DNA from: Nymphaea colorata | Taxonomy: Eukaryota > Streptophyta > Magnoliopsida > Nymphaeales > Nymphaeaceae | Length of the DNA stretch: 64,000 bases | Direction of reading: 5' to 3' | NCBI RefSeq assembly: GCF_008831285.2 | Contig: NC_045145.1 | Location: 20,476,040 to 20,540,039 of the forward strand | Shown: piece after piece, positions 1 through 12,456 of the stretch | Position numbering within the stretch: position 1 is the first letter of the stretch | How the letters are laid out: every line of letters starts with the position of its first letter | The notes under the pieces: model-generated | What the model was told of the DNA's origin: nothing | The model's input: only the letters and a program-made list of their open reading frames with translations | The model's database searches: none | Translations under genes and position numbers: made by a program

Positions 1-244
1 AATTTGCCTTTTTTCTGTTGCCATCTAAGGATTTATCTGTGCCCCTCATTCGTGTATGCATGCTAATACATTGTTGTGGATTAACTTATCTTGATATTGA
101 TGGCGTGTAGAAAGAAAGAAGAGCTCCCCAGAGATTCCATTTCCAGTGTGAACAAAAAACTTAATCTAAATGTTTATCGGAAAGGAAAATTTCTGTTGGA
201 ATGTAAAAAATTGACCAGAACTCCTGCAGTATTTTGTTTTTTGC
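1..244. other. Flank downstream of the BiP pseudogene; nothing recognised
   Basis: Lies beyond the stop codon of the minus-strand BiP pseudogene. A 78-codon open frame on the plus strand (91-327) runs antisense into the pseudogene tail and has no recognisable domain. I see no other feature here. Confidence 0.5.
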
Positions 245-2434
245 CTATAATTCAACATCTATGTTGCTGTCATCTCCATTACTGGAGGATCCCGAACTGC
301 CTCCGCTCTTATCGTATACTTGCCTAATCATTTGATTGCACACGGACTCGACTTAAGCTTGTTCTCAAGATCTTCCTTTTCTCCACCATGATTGTCATCT
401 AACCATTCCAGGGCTTCCTTAAAACGGTATCCATCGTCTCCTTATCATGTGACTCTATTTTGTCCTCAAGCCCGTCCTTGTCATTGATTGTAGTCTTCAT
501 ATTGTATATGTAGGTTTCCAGGCTGTTCCTGGCATCAACCCGTTCCTTTACTTTCCTATTCTCTTCTGCAAATTCCTCTGCTTCCTTCACCATCGTTTCA
601 ATCCCCTCCTTGCCTTTTTGTCATTGGTGATGGTGATTGACTCTGCCCTCTTTGCAGCGTATTCTTCTGCTTTCACACTCAATATTCCATTGGCATCCAC
701 CTCAAAGTTAACCTCGATCTGAGGCACTGAAAACATGCATCAAGAAAATTGCTAACAGTAACTGGAAATCTAGATCAGATTACTGAAGTGAAAGAGCAAG
801 CCGGTGAAAGATGTTAGATTAAGCTTACCTAGGAGATGGTGCTATAGCAGAATTCACGACAATCCTTTGTTAAACTCCTCTCACTCTTATAAACCTGCAA
901 ATTGAACACAAATTCTATTGAGCACATAACAGCCAGTAAAAGTTCTCACGTTAGCAGGTTTTTGAGCCTCTCTCTTACCTTAATCAACACAGTTGTTTGC
1001 TGATCTTTATAAGTTGTGAAGACTTGGGACTTAATTTGTTGGAAATGACAATGTTCCTATCCTAGGTATCAATTTGGTCATGACACCACCAACTGTCTCT
1101 ATCCCCAAACTTAGAGGTGCTATATCCAGTAGGAGAATCTGGGTACAGGAACATGTCAGTCATAGCTGATGTTAAAGATCTTCATATGCATATATCACAG
1201 GCCAAATGATTTCCAGATACCTTTTGTCTCTTCCCCGCTATCTGCACTAAGGATTCCAGGTTGAGCTGCAGCGCCGTAAGCTACTGCCTCATTGGGATTG
1301 ACCCCCTTGTTTGGTTCTTTTCCATTAAAGATGTCTTTCAACAGTTGCTGGACCTTCACGATGCGAGTGCTCCTAACCATTGACGATTTCATGGATTTCT
1401 GTCTTCTGCAAACCAGCATGCCTCAAAGCTTGGTTTACTGGTCCCATTGTTTTCTTGAACAGGTCCATGTTTAGTTCCTCAACTCTGGCCCTTGTCAATG
1501 GATCTGAAAAGTAAAGTCCATCAAAAATTGATCCTATCTCAGCGCAGACTTGGTGTGGGCTGCCCAAAGCTCTTTGGCCCGTTCACATTACCTGGGAAGC
1601 TTCCCAAGAGCCTTTCTATCCTTTGCTTATATCTTTGCCGTATTATTTCTTTTATCAACTTGCTGAAATAATCCATCACTCTCTGGTGAAAGTCCTCTCT
1701 GCAAATCACAGGTATTCTTGGCAACATATAGTCCACTCGATGACAGTCAACAGTAGTAAATGAGATCCTGGACGTGAACGTAGATCCTCAGCCGTTTCTT
1801 TATTCTTTGACAGCACCATTGCGCTTAATTCCTCAGGACTGAACACCTTCACCTCTCCATCCCTTGTTTTTACTTGAATATAAGGTTTTCCATCCTTGTT
1901 CACTAACTTGTAAGGTAAGAATTTGATATCCCTCAGTACTTGTCATCAAACCTGAATCATGTAAGGCGGAAAACACATATGTTTTAGCTTCACGCTTCAT
2001 TACTGGTCCTGATATTCTTTTCCATCAAGTTCCTAAATAAGTCCTTGCCTAACATTGGTGCAAATTTCCACAAAAAATCTGAAATCTTAAAGCTCGTTGC
2101 TACTCACTTCCTCCCAGTCAGCTGCTTGACGTCGAAGATGGTCCTTTACGGATTCAATCCGGCCCAATTCTTGGCAGCCTCCCCGGTCAACCTCTTGGTG
2201 TCCGTGAACGCCACCCATGATGGTGCGATCCTGTTCCGCTCGTCGTTGGCTATGATCTTCACAGGGCCATTCTTGTGAACTCGCACATGAATACGTCGTC
2301 CCTGGATCGATTCCGATGACTGTCCCAAGCTTTGCAGCCTCCTCCGCTGTGACTCCACACCCATAAGAATCCCGAAAAACACAAATCACCACCCAAGTAA
2401 GAACCCCAAGCACTTCAAATAGGGTGGCCATCAT
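245..2434 (-). pseudogene. Decayed ER-lumenal HSP70 (BiP) gene with introns retained
   Basis: BiP is the HSP70 chaperone of the ER lumen. The order of fragments along the minus strand follows BiP from N to C terminus: a hydrophobic start and a [10 protein letters not shown] phosphate loop (normally GIDLGTTYSC) near 2,430-2,280; SWVAFTD near 2,210; [11 protein letters not shown] near 1,890; the EDF..RVMDYF and SLFDG-like region at 1,720-1,510; [19 protein letters not shown] near 1,340; ETVGGVMTK near 1,080; ERSLTKDCR near 865; [15 protein letters not shown] near 690; and [15 protein letters not shown] near 540. Stops and frameshifts interrupt it. About 110 residues of the ATPase lobe, including the second phosphate motif, are absent between about 1,780 and 1,710. 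Splice-like donors and acceptors lie at the expected BiP exon joints, for example a GTGAGT donor near 2,110 and GTAAGA near 980, so it arose by DNA duplication and not by retroposition. The tail reads DVEL and not the ER-retention HDEL/KDEL. Confidence 0.9.
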
Positions 2435-3269
2435 TCGTTCTGTACATCAGAGAAAAGGAATAAAGAAGCAGAAAGAGTGAGAGAGAGAAGCTCGCCTAGT
2501 AGTAAAACGACGGCAGATGTAAGACCAGTGACCATGTTGAACTTCCGTTTGGTTTGAACCAGGGATCGGCCAATCGAACTAGTCGCTCTTTCTTCTACTT
2601 CCTGGACCTAAACAGCAATTCTGTCTCTTGTTTCTGTAACTATCCTATGGATCTTCTCTTCTCGATCACTCCTACTTGAGTCTCATTTCGGCAATCCATA
2701 ACTCATTCATAGGAACGCTAGTGGTGCTCGTTTTGAGATCGATGAAGTGTAATTGCAAATAGAAATTCGGCATGTAGGATTTCTCTGCTGTTCTCTTATG
2801 CCTTTCACCACGTTGTTGACTAAGGAGAGACCCTGTACTGGTGGGACGAACCTCGTCGATCTCTCGCCAAGTCAAGGATGGACACTTTTTTGGCATGCTA
2901 GGCAATAACCCGTCACCACAGAGGCAGTTCCGGTGAAAACCTGCCGAGGGATAGGCCTTCTCCCTTTTTATTAGCAAAAAACTAGATGTTTACAACAAAA
3001 AATCAGATTCTTCACAAGATGATTACATTACCAAAAAGATAGTTTACAGGGATCCCAGCCAATTTGATCCATAACACATACATTATATTCTATTTCACCG
3101 GAGCAGAAAAGCAGGATGCTGCAAACTTCAACGGACATTTGTTGGTTTAACAGATGTAACCTTTAAGATGACTCTCCACATGCACAAATGGCCCAGAACT
3201 TTCTATTTCACATTTGATAGCTTTGTCTAGTACATCTTTTCAAGCCTATGTTAGATTGTATGACTGTTG
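2435..3269. other. Former BiP 5' flank and spacer; nothing recognised
   Basis: Presumed old upstream region of the BiP pseudogene. A 101-codon minus-strand frame at 2,672-2,977 has no recognisable domain. I looked for an ER-stress element of the form CCAAT-N9-CCACG; the CCAAT near 2,559 is not followed by CCACG at the right spacing. The 3,000-3,270 part may be the untranslated tail of the neighbouring LINE. Confidence 0.35.
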
Positions 3270-5290
3270 ACTGCTCATTAGTATTGATCTTCTCTAGAAA
3301 TTTGTTCAAAATCCAGCTCTCGAAAAACAACCTCCCTTCTTTCGACTAGTAGCAAACTCAGAACAGGTATCCTTCATTATAGCTTCTAATCCATCCTACA
3401 ACACGACACAAGCCAAGATGCAAATGTGAATGTTATATCAAACTCCTTCCTAAAAGCTTCAATTTGCTGTCATGATGCCTTGGCGCAGCTAAATTTCCAC
3501 TCTTTGTTTGTCCATTCTGTTCCTGTTTATTTTTTTTGTATTGTTCTTTGCAAGATTCCCAAAACACTAGTAGCTTGTTCATCATCATGTTTCACCTTGT
3601 TCCTCAATTGCCATAAGAACCAGATAGCCATGTGGAAACTTGTTTTCCATATGTTCCCCCACAATTTTCTTCTAAATTTCCTTTTACACCACCAAAAGAG
3701 ACATTTTTTAATGGTGTGATCTCTCGAAATCTTTTGCTTGAATTTGATTGCAATGAACTGTCATAATATTTTAAAAGTCTTGCAAACAAAGAAGAGGTGG
3801 CTTTCATCCTCTTCATGTTTGTGGCACATGACACACCTTGATGCCAGCTGCAGTCTGATTTCAGTCATGGTTCTGCGTTACATCTAATGTAAATTGTTCA
3901 CATCGCCCTAGGAAATCCATTTTTGAACCATATGTATTGTAGCCACTCTTTAGTTTTCTTGTGCAGCCTTATAGCCTCACAAATCCATTTGCCGGAGATG
4001 GAGTGAATGTGCTTAATAGCCCAGATGACCGCATCTTCTTGGGCATCGACCAAGGTCAACGTGGCACTATCAAGCCTCCATATGCTCACTTTAACACACA
4101 GCTCCTGATCAGTTCCGACAATAAACTCTCTAACAATGATTCTAAAATTGATTTCCTTAAAATATTTACATCAATCAACTCTGCTAGAGGCCTACCTACC
4201 CAGTTGTCAATACAAAATTTAGCCCTTCTGTCATCTTTAGTTTTTCAAGAGACTTGATTTTGATTTGCATCCTTCATTTAATATATATCGACAAAGAACA
4301 TAGCTTTTAATGAAAAAATTAGAATGCTAAAAACCATGTCCTTTGAGATATTTCCTTTTGACATAAGCTGCCCAAATTTTATTGGTACTTATTGTTCTAC
4401 AAGCTATGTAAGCAAGATTGGCCTTGTTAGTGTCCTTGATCCTCCTCATGCCAACTCCTCCTTCACTCTTAGGGAGCCAAAGCTGGTCCCATTTAATCAA
4501 GTGAGCCTTGTTTACCTTAGCATTTCTACTCCAAAGAAAGTTGACACACAATCTTTACCCTTTTTGCATAAATTTAAGGGGAAGTTGATATATCATGCTT
4601 GTATAAGATGAAATAGTAGCCAAGACATGCGTGATTAAATAAAGTCTAAAGTGCTAAAGACACCAATTTTTGCTTCAAGTTTCCCAATTTCTATTCAATT
4701 TTAAGTAACATCCCAGAGTATTAAAGAGGAACCCCAAAATATTTGATGGGGAGTTGCTCACCTTGCCATTCCATAATTCGAGCAGCTTTGCCAAGGTCAT
4801 TTGTACTGGTGTTGATCTTGACAATTGTACTTTTGTCTTTGTTTACTTTGAGGCTTGTGTATTTTTCCAATTCTTGAAGGATCCTCTTAATTGTCTTTAA
4901 GGACTTCATGTGAAAGGTATAAAACATGATCAAGTCGTCAACATAAAACAAACAGTCGATGCTTGATCTGTCTTTAACTTATTGTGGGTAGTTTGACTTG
5001 TTTATTCTAAATTGCAAACTTCAAGCTCCTCGCAAACATCTCAACAAGAATGAGGAATAAGTAAGGAGACAAAGGGTCACCCTTTCTTAATCCTTTTTGA
5101 GAAAGAAACCAATCTCCCCCATTGCCGTTTAGCACAACTGCCATACTTATAGTTATAACCAACATCAACACTATTTGTATCCAGTTAGGATCAAACCCCA
5201 AATCATGCATGACATTTTTCAAGAACTCCTATGACACTCTATCTTAGGCTTTATTGAGATCAATTTTCAGACAAAGAGACTTGCTCTTCC
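3270..5290 (-). mobile_element. 5'-truncated LINE (non-LTR retrotransposon) relic, RT to zinc-knuckle part of ORF2
   Basis: Fragments follow a plant L1-type ORF2 in order on the minus strand. First is the reverse-transcriptase core, with a KIDLNKA.DRVS block near 5,260 and GLRKGDPLSPYLFLILVEMF near 5,090-5,040. Next come the catalytic FYVDD block near 4,950 followed by LEKYTSLKVNKDKS, and IKYFGVPL near 4,725. Then comes the thumb/connection region with MCVNFLWSRNAK and LPKSEGGVGMRRI (4,551-4,440). Last is the C-terminal zf-RVT type block with IRLQLAS..CVMCHKHEEDESHLFF near 3,870-3,790. Stops and frameshifts separate the pieces, so the copy is dead. The endonuclease domain and the first RT motifs are missing, as expected for a copy truncated during target-primed reverse transcription. 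The exact 3' end and target-site duplication were not resolved. Confidence 0.85.
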
Positions 5291-5648
5291 GTTGAGTAGA
5301 GTAGCTTTTGGGCTGGCTTGGATATATTGAAAAAGCGTTTTTGGTTAGCATTAATAATACCGAACAAGTGGGCCTGCCGCCAACCACGGAGCTATTTACT
5401 TTTGTAGATTCTTATATTCTAAAATTGCTTATAGCAGCCTTACAGTAGTAATTTGAGAATTTCTTCACATTTAACAGATTACAAATAACTGCACAAGTTT
5501 ATAAAATAATTAAGGAAACGGGTTTCATGGGCGGAAGATTAAAAAGCATACCCTTAATACCAAAAAAGAACTTTTAAATGAAAAGTTTTCCAAATCTATA
5601 TTTTTTGGTCTATCTCGTTTTTCTTTTAAATGTATTGTAAAGACAAAA

Positions 5649-5695
<47 letters not shown>

Positions 5696-5957
5696 TGTAA
5701 AATTGTGAAAAAACCAAGTTAAACAATGTGATTTGCATTTTTTTGAAGAAACTATCCATCTTGAGGGAAAAACGTCTTTTAGGTATATTTCTGTGATTTA
5801 TTTTATAAGTTCAAGTGGTTATTTATAATTTTCAAGTGTTAGGCAGTTACCTACAAATACATCAAAACTTGAGCAGTTATTTAAAGTTTCTTTTCTTTAA
5901 AATCCAACGTCTCAGAAGTCAGAACCGAGACACCGAGATTTTATGAAGATCGCAAGT
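5291..5957. other. AT-rich spacer containing a (TG)n(AG)n microsatellite
   Basis: No coding signal. It contains a compound dinucleotide repeat at about 5,649-5,694 and is otherwise AT-rich. Confidence 0.5.
5649..5694. repeat. Compound (TG)n(AG)n microsatellite
   Basis: About 11 TG units followed directly by about 11 AG units, uninterrupted. Likely length-polymorphic. Confidence 0.95.
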
Positions 5958-6612
5958 GAGAAGGCATTCCACTTAACGGGCCTGAGCCTGGGCCTTGAAA
6001 AATCATTAACGGGCCAGATTTTATCGGGCCCGACCCGGCCCGATACTTAACGGGTCGGGCCTGGGCTTGATCCAACGTTCGACGACGGTCCGACAAGCCC
6101 GTAATTTAAAAAAAAAACTTCTTTTTTTGCACTTTTACTTATGTTAGGGTTTCCGATTTCCACTTCTTTTGAATGTGTTTTTCATACTTTCCTTTCATTC
6201 TTCTACCCCGTAGCCGACGCCATGACCTCGCTCACTGCGGTTGAACACCTCCTCCAGTCCTGCTCGTTGCCCATCACCCACGGCTCTACAACAACTGAAA
6301 AAAAAGGGAAAACTTGAAAAGTGGAGACCCTACAGCCTGCAGGAGGCCAAACCCGGGAGGATAATCGGGCCTGGCAGCGCTGGGCCTCTGGCACAATCTC
6401 AAGCCCGAGGCCCGATACTTCATCGGCCCAGCCCGGCCCGGTTATAAACGTGCCGGGCCGGGCCTTGGGCACAATCTCAAGCCCGAGGCCCGATACTTCA
6501 TCGGCCCGGCCCGGTTATAAACGGGCCGGGTCTCGGGCCGGCTCGATAACGTTAACGGGCTTAACTTTTGTCAATTTTTACGGGCCGGGCCAGCCCGATG
6601 CCCAGCCTTAGC
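5958..6612. mobile_element. GGGCC-rich hAT-like non-autonomous element with a possible captured gene 5' end
   Basis: Both flanks (about 5,975-6,105 and 6,341-6,612) are dense in GGGCC/GGCCCG subterminal motifs in both orientations, typical of plant non-autonomous hAT elements. The right flank holds a direct duplication of about 60-75 bp (starting near 6,389 and 6,467). The right end, read on the minus strand, begins TGGGCATCGGGC, and the same string opens a second GC-rich element at about 51,527. The middle (about 6,106-6,340) has quite different composition: a TTAGGGTTT motif, a pyrimidine-rich leader, then an ATG at 6,221 opening a short reading frame starting MTSLTAVEHLLQSCSLP. That looks like the 5' end of an ordinary plant gene. 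No clean 8-bp target duplication was found, so the ends are approximate. Confidence 0.6.
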
Positions 6613-7615
6613 TCCAACCACATGGCACTATGCATCAATTTCTTTGATTCCGTGGAATGTCCTAACAAATAACCTGCTCCACCAAGCAGCACTATAAAAA
6701 CATTTTCCAAAATTAGCTCTAGGCCATCCCGGCAGAGATCACCATCATGTCTTGATTCCTATGAGCGTTACTCCTTGCATCATTGCATCATCCAACGCAG
6801 TAGACCCAGGGAGATACGCCATGGGATCTTACTTCTACTACAGGGTTCAAGGCCAGGATTCTCTTCTGAACTTTTCAACCCATCTATAACAGCAACTACG
6901 AGTGCAGGGAGATGGCTCCCTTCCATAAATATGATCAGATTTATAGTCAGTAATTTATCACATATATAATCAGATTCACATGATACATTTATCAGTCTTT
7001 TGTATGAAAGCTACAAAAAATCATGATATACATAAACTGTATTACCAATGCTCATTCATGTCTCTAACTAACAAGCTCAGTAATTTCCTGTCCAAGTTAG
7101 CTCCTGCACCTTCTCTTTCTGCCCTTCTGCTGCTTCTTTTTGCCTCTCTTCTTCTCTTTACCAGCTCCATGGTTATGGACTTCCACCCGGGAAGCAGCTT
7201 CATCCTTCCTCAAAATATGCTTCACATTTAACACGCCATTTCTGAAATTACCTTGGCTAATTTTAAGCACTTGATCTTCTGGCCTGTTTTTCTGGCTTTT
7301 GCTAGTATATTTCCAAGGAATCTGATCAACAACACCCAGGAAGAAGCATGGAGGAAGGTAAAATTTAGAGAGAGAGAGAGAGAGCCCACACCCAAGTCAA
7401 TGACCTCATTCTCAACTCAATAGGCACCATATACACGTCGCACTTGGAAGGGTGATGTACCCGTGTCAACAAGGCTGGACAAAAGTGTCCGGTGTGGGAC
7501 ATAGCAAATTGGTAGCTGCTACTCTTTTTGTTACTTTTATGTATTGGAGTTTTGTTATCTTATATTTATAAAAATGAGAAATGAATAAATTGTTGTTTGC
7601 TTAATTTTTGTCTAC

Positions 7616-7661
<46 letters not shown>

Positions 7662-8090
7662 CAATGTTCCTGCATCCAGTTATTTTGACAGATAGCGATC
7701 ATTCTAACTGTATTTATCACGACAGGATCTAAGATCCAAGGTACTTATAATTTGACAAGCCTTTTCACACATCCTACTCACAGTATCCTAAGATTTTCTG
7801 CTAAACAGACCCCATGAGGATCACACAGACACAGACACAACTCTTACTTTTTAACAATCAAATCATTTGATAAGCAGCCCAATATGGGCATGAAAGGCCA
7901 CGTAAATCTGTTGCACACTAGCCAAGTTTTGTGTGTGTGTGTGCATGTGCACATATATATCTTTGGTGTATAAATACCTCCTGAAATAATTTTTGCTCTT
8001 TTTCCTGCCTTTTTTTCATGATGTCCCTCCCCCCCAAATGATAGGCATCTTGCAGTTCTTTTTAGCCTGTCATGAATAAGCAAACATCAG
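6613..8090 (-). other. Exon-like scraps of an unrecognised minus-strand gene
   Basis: Two stretches read like coding exons on the minus strand, though I cannot name the family. One, about 7,345-7,100, is open for about 85 codons, contains DQIPWKYTSKSQ and VKHILRKDEAASRVEV, and ends in a very basic tail (KEKKRGKKKQQKGRKRR) with a stop at about 7,100. The other, about 8,070-7,985, reads KELQDAYHLGGRDIMKKRQE, a charged helical segment. The basic tail would suit a nuclear or nucleolar protein, but that is only inference. The region also holds a (GA)n run near 7,366-7,384 and a (TA)n(TG)n tract at 7,614-7,660. No full gene model could be assembled. Confidence 0.25.
7614..7660. repeat. Compound (TA)n(TG)n microsatellite
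   Basis: About 9 TA units followed by about 14 TG units. Confidence 0.95.
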
Positions 8091-10954
8091 TATATAATAA
8101 TGTCAGACCTCCATAAACATGATCGCATGATTTAACCTACAAAGGGATGACTATTCACCTTTCCACCTAAGGAAACCACATTTTGGTCTTCTATCTTCTT
8201 CCTTTCTTTCCAATTCATTTGTGAAGATCCTAAAAGAACCTCACATATGTTAGGCACAGGAGATATTTGAAATTACACTTGATAAGACATAGAACAGTAG
8301 TAATTTGTGCAGATACACACAACAAAATCACACACACAAAAGGAAAAATACACAATAATGTCTACTTACTATCATTTGCTAGAAAAAGTAGATAACAGTA
8401 TTGATGTGAAGTCATGACAATGGTATCAATGTGGTTTCATTTGATTCACGAAGCATTGCTTGCACTGCAAGATGAACCATCAGTTTTGCAAACCAACATC
8501 CTTAGTTTCTGCATTTCAGTTTTGAGTGCACAGACTCGTGTTAACTTGGAAAAGGCTCATAAGTTATTTTCATTTCTTGGTGTGATCAAATTAACTTCAT
8601 CAATAATTTATTGATTTACTTCAGGCAGCATGCAAGAAGTCTCCTTACATATACCGGACAAAATTTTTGTGGTCAGAATGAAGATGCTTAAGATCTCAAA
8701 AAGGAAAAAGTTGGCCATCAAGCTGATAGTGAAATTTGGTTTGTCACTCTCGTGAACTTCTGCAAAGTTAAGAATGCAGTATATTTCCACTCAACAGCAT
8801 ATAGATGTTGCTGGACCGGTAGGCTTTTCAGCTAGTTGCCGTTAAAGATGACCAAGAACAATTTCCAACATATTTACCAGTAAATTTTAGCCACATGTCG
8901 GTTGAAAAGTTTCAGTAGCATACTGAAAACTAACAGAAAATGCTTCATAATACATTTACAAATTAATGAAGAGAGGACAAATACAATGTGAAAGTTGGTG
9001 TTTATTGTCATGACGCTGAAAAAGCATGGTCAACCAAAGAAGGAAGTAACTGTTCCTGTAAGAAACAAAACACAGACAAGGTGCTTATTTAAGAGCTCAA
9101 CATCCTTTAATAGCTTTTTGAAGGACTTCTTTTCTTCCTTGTTGTCCATGTTATCTATCAGCTTTCTTGATGTTTGGTTCACGTACATATCACTGATCCT
9201 ACCTGACTAAACAGTGTACGCTCTAAGAACAAACAGTGAAAAATATAATATCAATAAAAATAATGAAAAATAAAAAAAGAACTATGGTTACAAGTTGTAT
9301 AGTCCATGATCAACGTTCAAAGTGTCTACTATTAACTATTCAACACGTGATTTTTATTAGTTAGTTGCATAGAGGAAATAAAATGCATTGCTGACACAGT
9401 GACTAGCAATAGTCTGAAATCTGAAGAACAACTACAAGAACTTACAAAAAAATTTACAAGAGCATATATATACACACACACATGTGGGATCATCCTCCAA
9501 TTGACCTATCCTAGCAAAACCTTCTAAAAAGTAAGATAATAACCTATTTTCCTAAAATCACTTTCCTTAACAAAGTTCAGTTGCGCAAGCATCTCAGAAG
9601 CATAATAACATTGTGAAGGTCATCTCATCTCATGATAAATTGTTTCCCATGAAAACTGTTTTACTAAAACCTCCATTATTGCACAAAAGTAACATTCACA
9701 AATGAACAACCAAAACTGGAAAAACCAAGATTGAGATGTCAATATAAACTAAAGGCCGATAGATGAGAGAAAGAGAAGAGAGAGAGAGAGATGCTTTGAA
9801 TGAAGGCGACAATAATCCTCACAAGTAAATATTTGAATGTCCATTTGCATGTCACACACTGTACCCAACCATGATAACTGATAAAAATATTATGTATTGG
9901 AGAAAGAAGTTGCTTTATGAGTAATATGGTTCTTTTCATTCATTATTCACATTCAGGTATATGCGTCTGTAAGATGTCATTGCTCATCTGAATAATCTTG
10001 AACATTGAGAGGTTTTTGATGGCAGGTTCAGTAACTGTGTTAGTGAACATCCATAATATTTACCTAAAATTCGTTCTTACTAGGTACTATAACGACCATA
10101 TTCTTGGATATATTCCTTTACATCAAACTTTGGTCATTCTCAATGTTTCCTCCCTGAAATCTTCAACACTAAAATCATCATTATCACCACCCACAATCTT
10201 TTTAACTTGAAACCATAGAACACTCGACATTTATGTCTCCACCTATTCACTAGGAGTAATAATTTTTCCTATTAAATTACACTTCTCAATCTTCATATGC
10301 CTCTTAACCATGCATATTGTCGCTCAATTACAGTTTTACAAGTCACACAGTCCTCATTGCTCCATTTTAAATGCTTTTTCATTTAAAGGAAATAAACAAT
10401 TATATATGCATATTACTTGATCAGACATCCCATGGTAAACAGTGGCTGACTGGAACTTGATTTCAGAACGTTTTACCACAAGGCTAGCTAGGTTAAACAT
10501 CTTTTAGTTCCTAATTGTTGATAAGATAATTGCAGACATTCTATGAACATTTGAAAAAAAAAAAGGAAAACTAGAATAGAGCTGTACGTCCTCCCAAGTA
10601 TCCAATAATAGTCGTCCCATGCCTCAATGCAAACTATGCTATTCATTACTGTGAAGATGGACTGTCGAATGATCAACTATTGTGCAAATTGTAGGTAAAG
10701 CTTCCTCCAAACTCTTTAAGATACAAGTGTAAAGAGATAAGAAAGCTACAAGCTATTCAGTTATTTATTGTAGCACATAATTTCAACCGTCGAAGGTATT
10801 GGACTCAAAGTTAGTTTGCTCAGGCACAAAACCTTAAAACCACGACAGGACATAAACAAGAGGAAAGCATAATCAGGTTTCTCACTTTTAAAGTTTATAT
10901 TTGCACTTCAAAGCAGCCTACAGCTGGAGCTAGATAGAAGCATAAAGTGATGGC
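8091..10954. other. AT-rich intergenic stretch; nothing recognised
   Basis: Open frames here are all 71 codons or shorter, with no recognisable domain, and are interrupted in both directions. A short (GA)n run sits near 9,777-9,790. I see no RNA gene or transposon ends. Confidence 0.4.
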
Positions 10955-11178
10955 CCACCAGTAAAATGATGACCGCTGAATCCAGACACTTGACTGAGAA
11001 AAATGCTAACAAGTTCCTTCGTCAAAAACAATCCCTTACGTTCATAGTGCCTTCACATGGCCCATGTCACCACATGCTTCTGAGTCATTTCAACAAACAA
11101 TTTATGTGCCACAATAAATGCCCCAGATTCCATGCAGCGAGAAATAAAAGACTTCCCAAGACAATGAACAGGCATCCG
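10955..11178 (-). pseudogene. Pentatricopeptide-repeat (PPR) gene fragment
   Basis: One minus-strand frame reads about 75 codons with a single internal stop and matches about two PPR motifs: VHCLGKSFISRCMESG, then VAHKLFVEMTQKHVVTWAM, a stop, and YERKGLFLTKELVSIFL. The spacing and the AHKLF.EM....VVTW signature are those of plant PLS-class PPR proteins, which act in organelle RNA processing. Nothing upstream or downstream extends it, so this is a stray relic. Confidence 0.5.
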
Positions 11179-12447
11179 TCAAAGACGTGCCATGCCGATC
11201 TCCACCCAAGGCAGTGACCAAGTAGGTGGTGGAGAGAGAGTGTGAAAGAGATGTGAGCCATTAGGGGAAAAGAGAGACCAATATATATATATATATATAG
11301 AAAGAGAGAGAGAGAGAGAGAGAGGCCTGCACGAAAGGAAAGAGCAACGTTGTTATATGATGAAGCGAGGCAAGGTGTGGTGTGTCTCCTAAGACGAGGC
11401 ATAGGCCCTGAGGCATTGAAGTGTAGGTTTCACGAACAAAATTGTGAAATACATGATATCTATAAAAATAATGAGAAAATTGAAAAAGAACTAAATAAAA
11501 ACATGAATTGTTCATATCCATGAATGAAGTCTCGCGTGATCCGGTCACCTAAAGTTTACCCTTCTGCGGAAGCTCAAATAACCAACATTAAACTAGGTGA
11601 TTAAACTAGCGAATATGCAATGTTGAGATCCAATAGTAGCTTTCCTCATCTATCTGATTAGTTAATACTTTAGATTCATATTCAATATGAATGTAAACCA
11701 TTTAGCTTGGCAAGTAAGTTTAAGACATCAGATTACGATAACACATTCTCTCAGATCAATCACGAGTTCAAGTATAACTTTAAGCACATACCTCTTGCAT
11801 CTGCTCCAGCATAAATCTTTTTTTCCGCTTGAATATGCTGGTGGTTTTTACTTAAAACTGCCTTTCCGACAGCATTATATCAAAGATTTTGAAATATTTA
11901 ATAGTTTATAAGTATTGCAGATGAGAAGAAAAGCATTCTTTTCTTTTATTAAAACAACAAACGTTTGAGAGCACCTATTTCATCCAATTTTTACTAGTTC
12001 AATAAATTCACTACATTCAACGATTTTAGCCAACATTTACTAAATTCCACTGTTTCATCCAGGATCGTCAAATAAATCCAACATTCACCGATTTCATCTA
12101 ACATTAGCTAAATTATACCATGCTGCAGCCATGAGAAAAAGGTAAACAAAACAAAAATATGCCAACCAAAAATATGGGACAGATGCGCTAAGAAGAAAAC
12201 AGACAGAGAGGGAGAGGCGAGGGCTGCCAGCTGACCGTTGCAGGGCTGGCGGCCCTCGTTTAGAGAGGGAGACGTAAGCGATGGAGCGCCAGGGAGATTC
12301 GCCGAGAATTGCAGGCGGGGAAAAGGGGCTCTCTGCAGACGAAAAGGAGAGAGTTGGAAAAATAGAGGGAGAGAAGGAGATTTTACGAGGTTGAAGCCAT
12401 GCAGTTTAAAAAAATATAACATACAACTCAAATGTCTTGCCTGAGAA
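11179..12447. other. Intergenic; microsatellite and a short tandem duplication
   Basis: Contains a (TA)n tract at about 11,281-11,299 and a (GA)n tract at 11,303-11,323. Near 11,985-12,118 two imperfect copies of a unit of about 67 bp follow one another (CAACGATTTTAGCCAACATT against CACCGATTTCATCTAACATT). From about 12,180 the sequence becomes purine-rich as it approaches the PDCD2-like promoter. No gene seen. Confidence 0.4.
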
Positions 12448-12449
12448 AC

Positions 12450-12456
12450 TGGGCCC
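12450..12456 (+). promoter_or_regulatory. Site II element (TGGGCC) upstream of the PDCD2-like gene
   Basis: TGGGCCC, 218 bp before the start codon. TGGGCY motifs are bound by TCP factors and are enriched in promoters of plant ribosomal-protein and cell-growth genes. It is assigned by motif and position only. Confidence 0.5.

Noticed and set aside
2520..2580. ER-stress response element upstream of the BiP pseudogene
   Set aside because: CCAAT is present but CCACG does not follow at nine bases.
6203..6472. 89-codon minus-strand and 96-codon plus-strand frames
   Set aside because: Produced by GC-rich transposon termini; composition explains the lack of stops.
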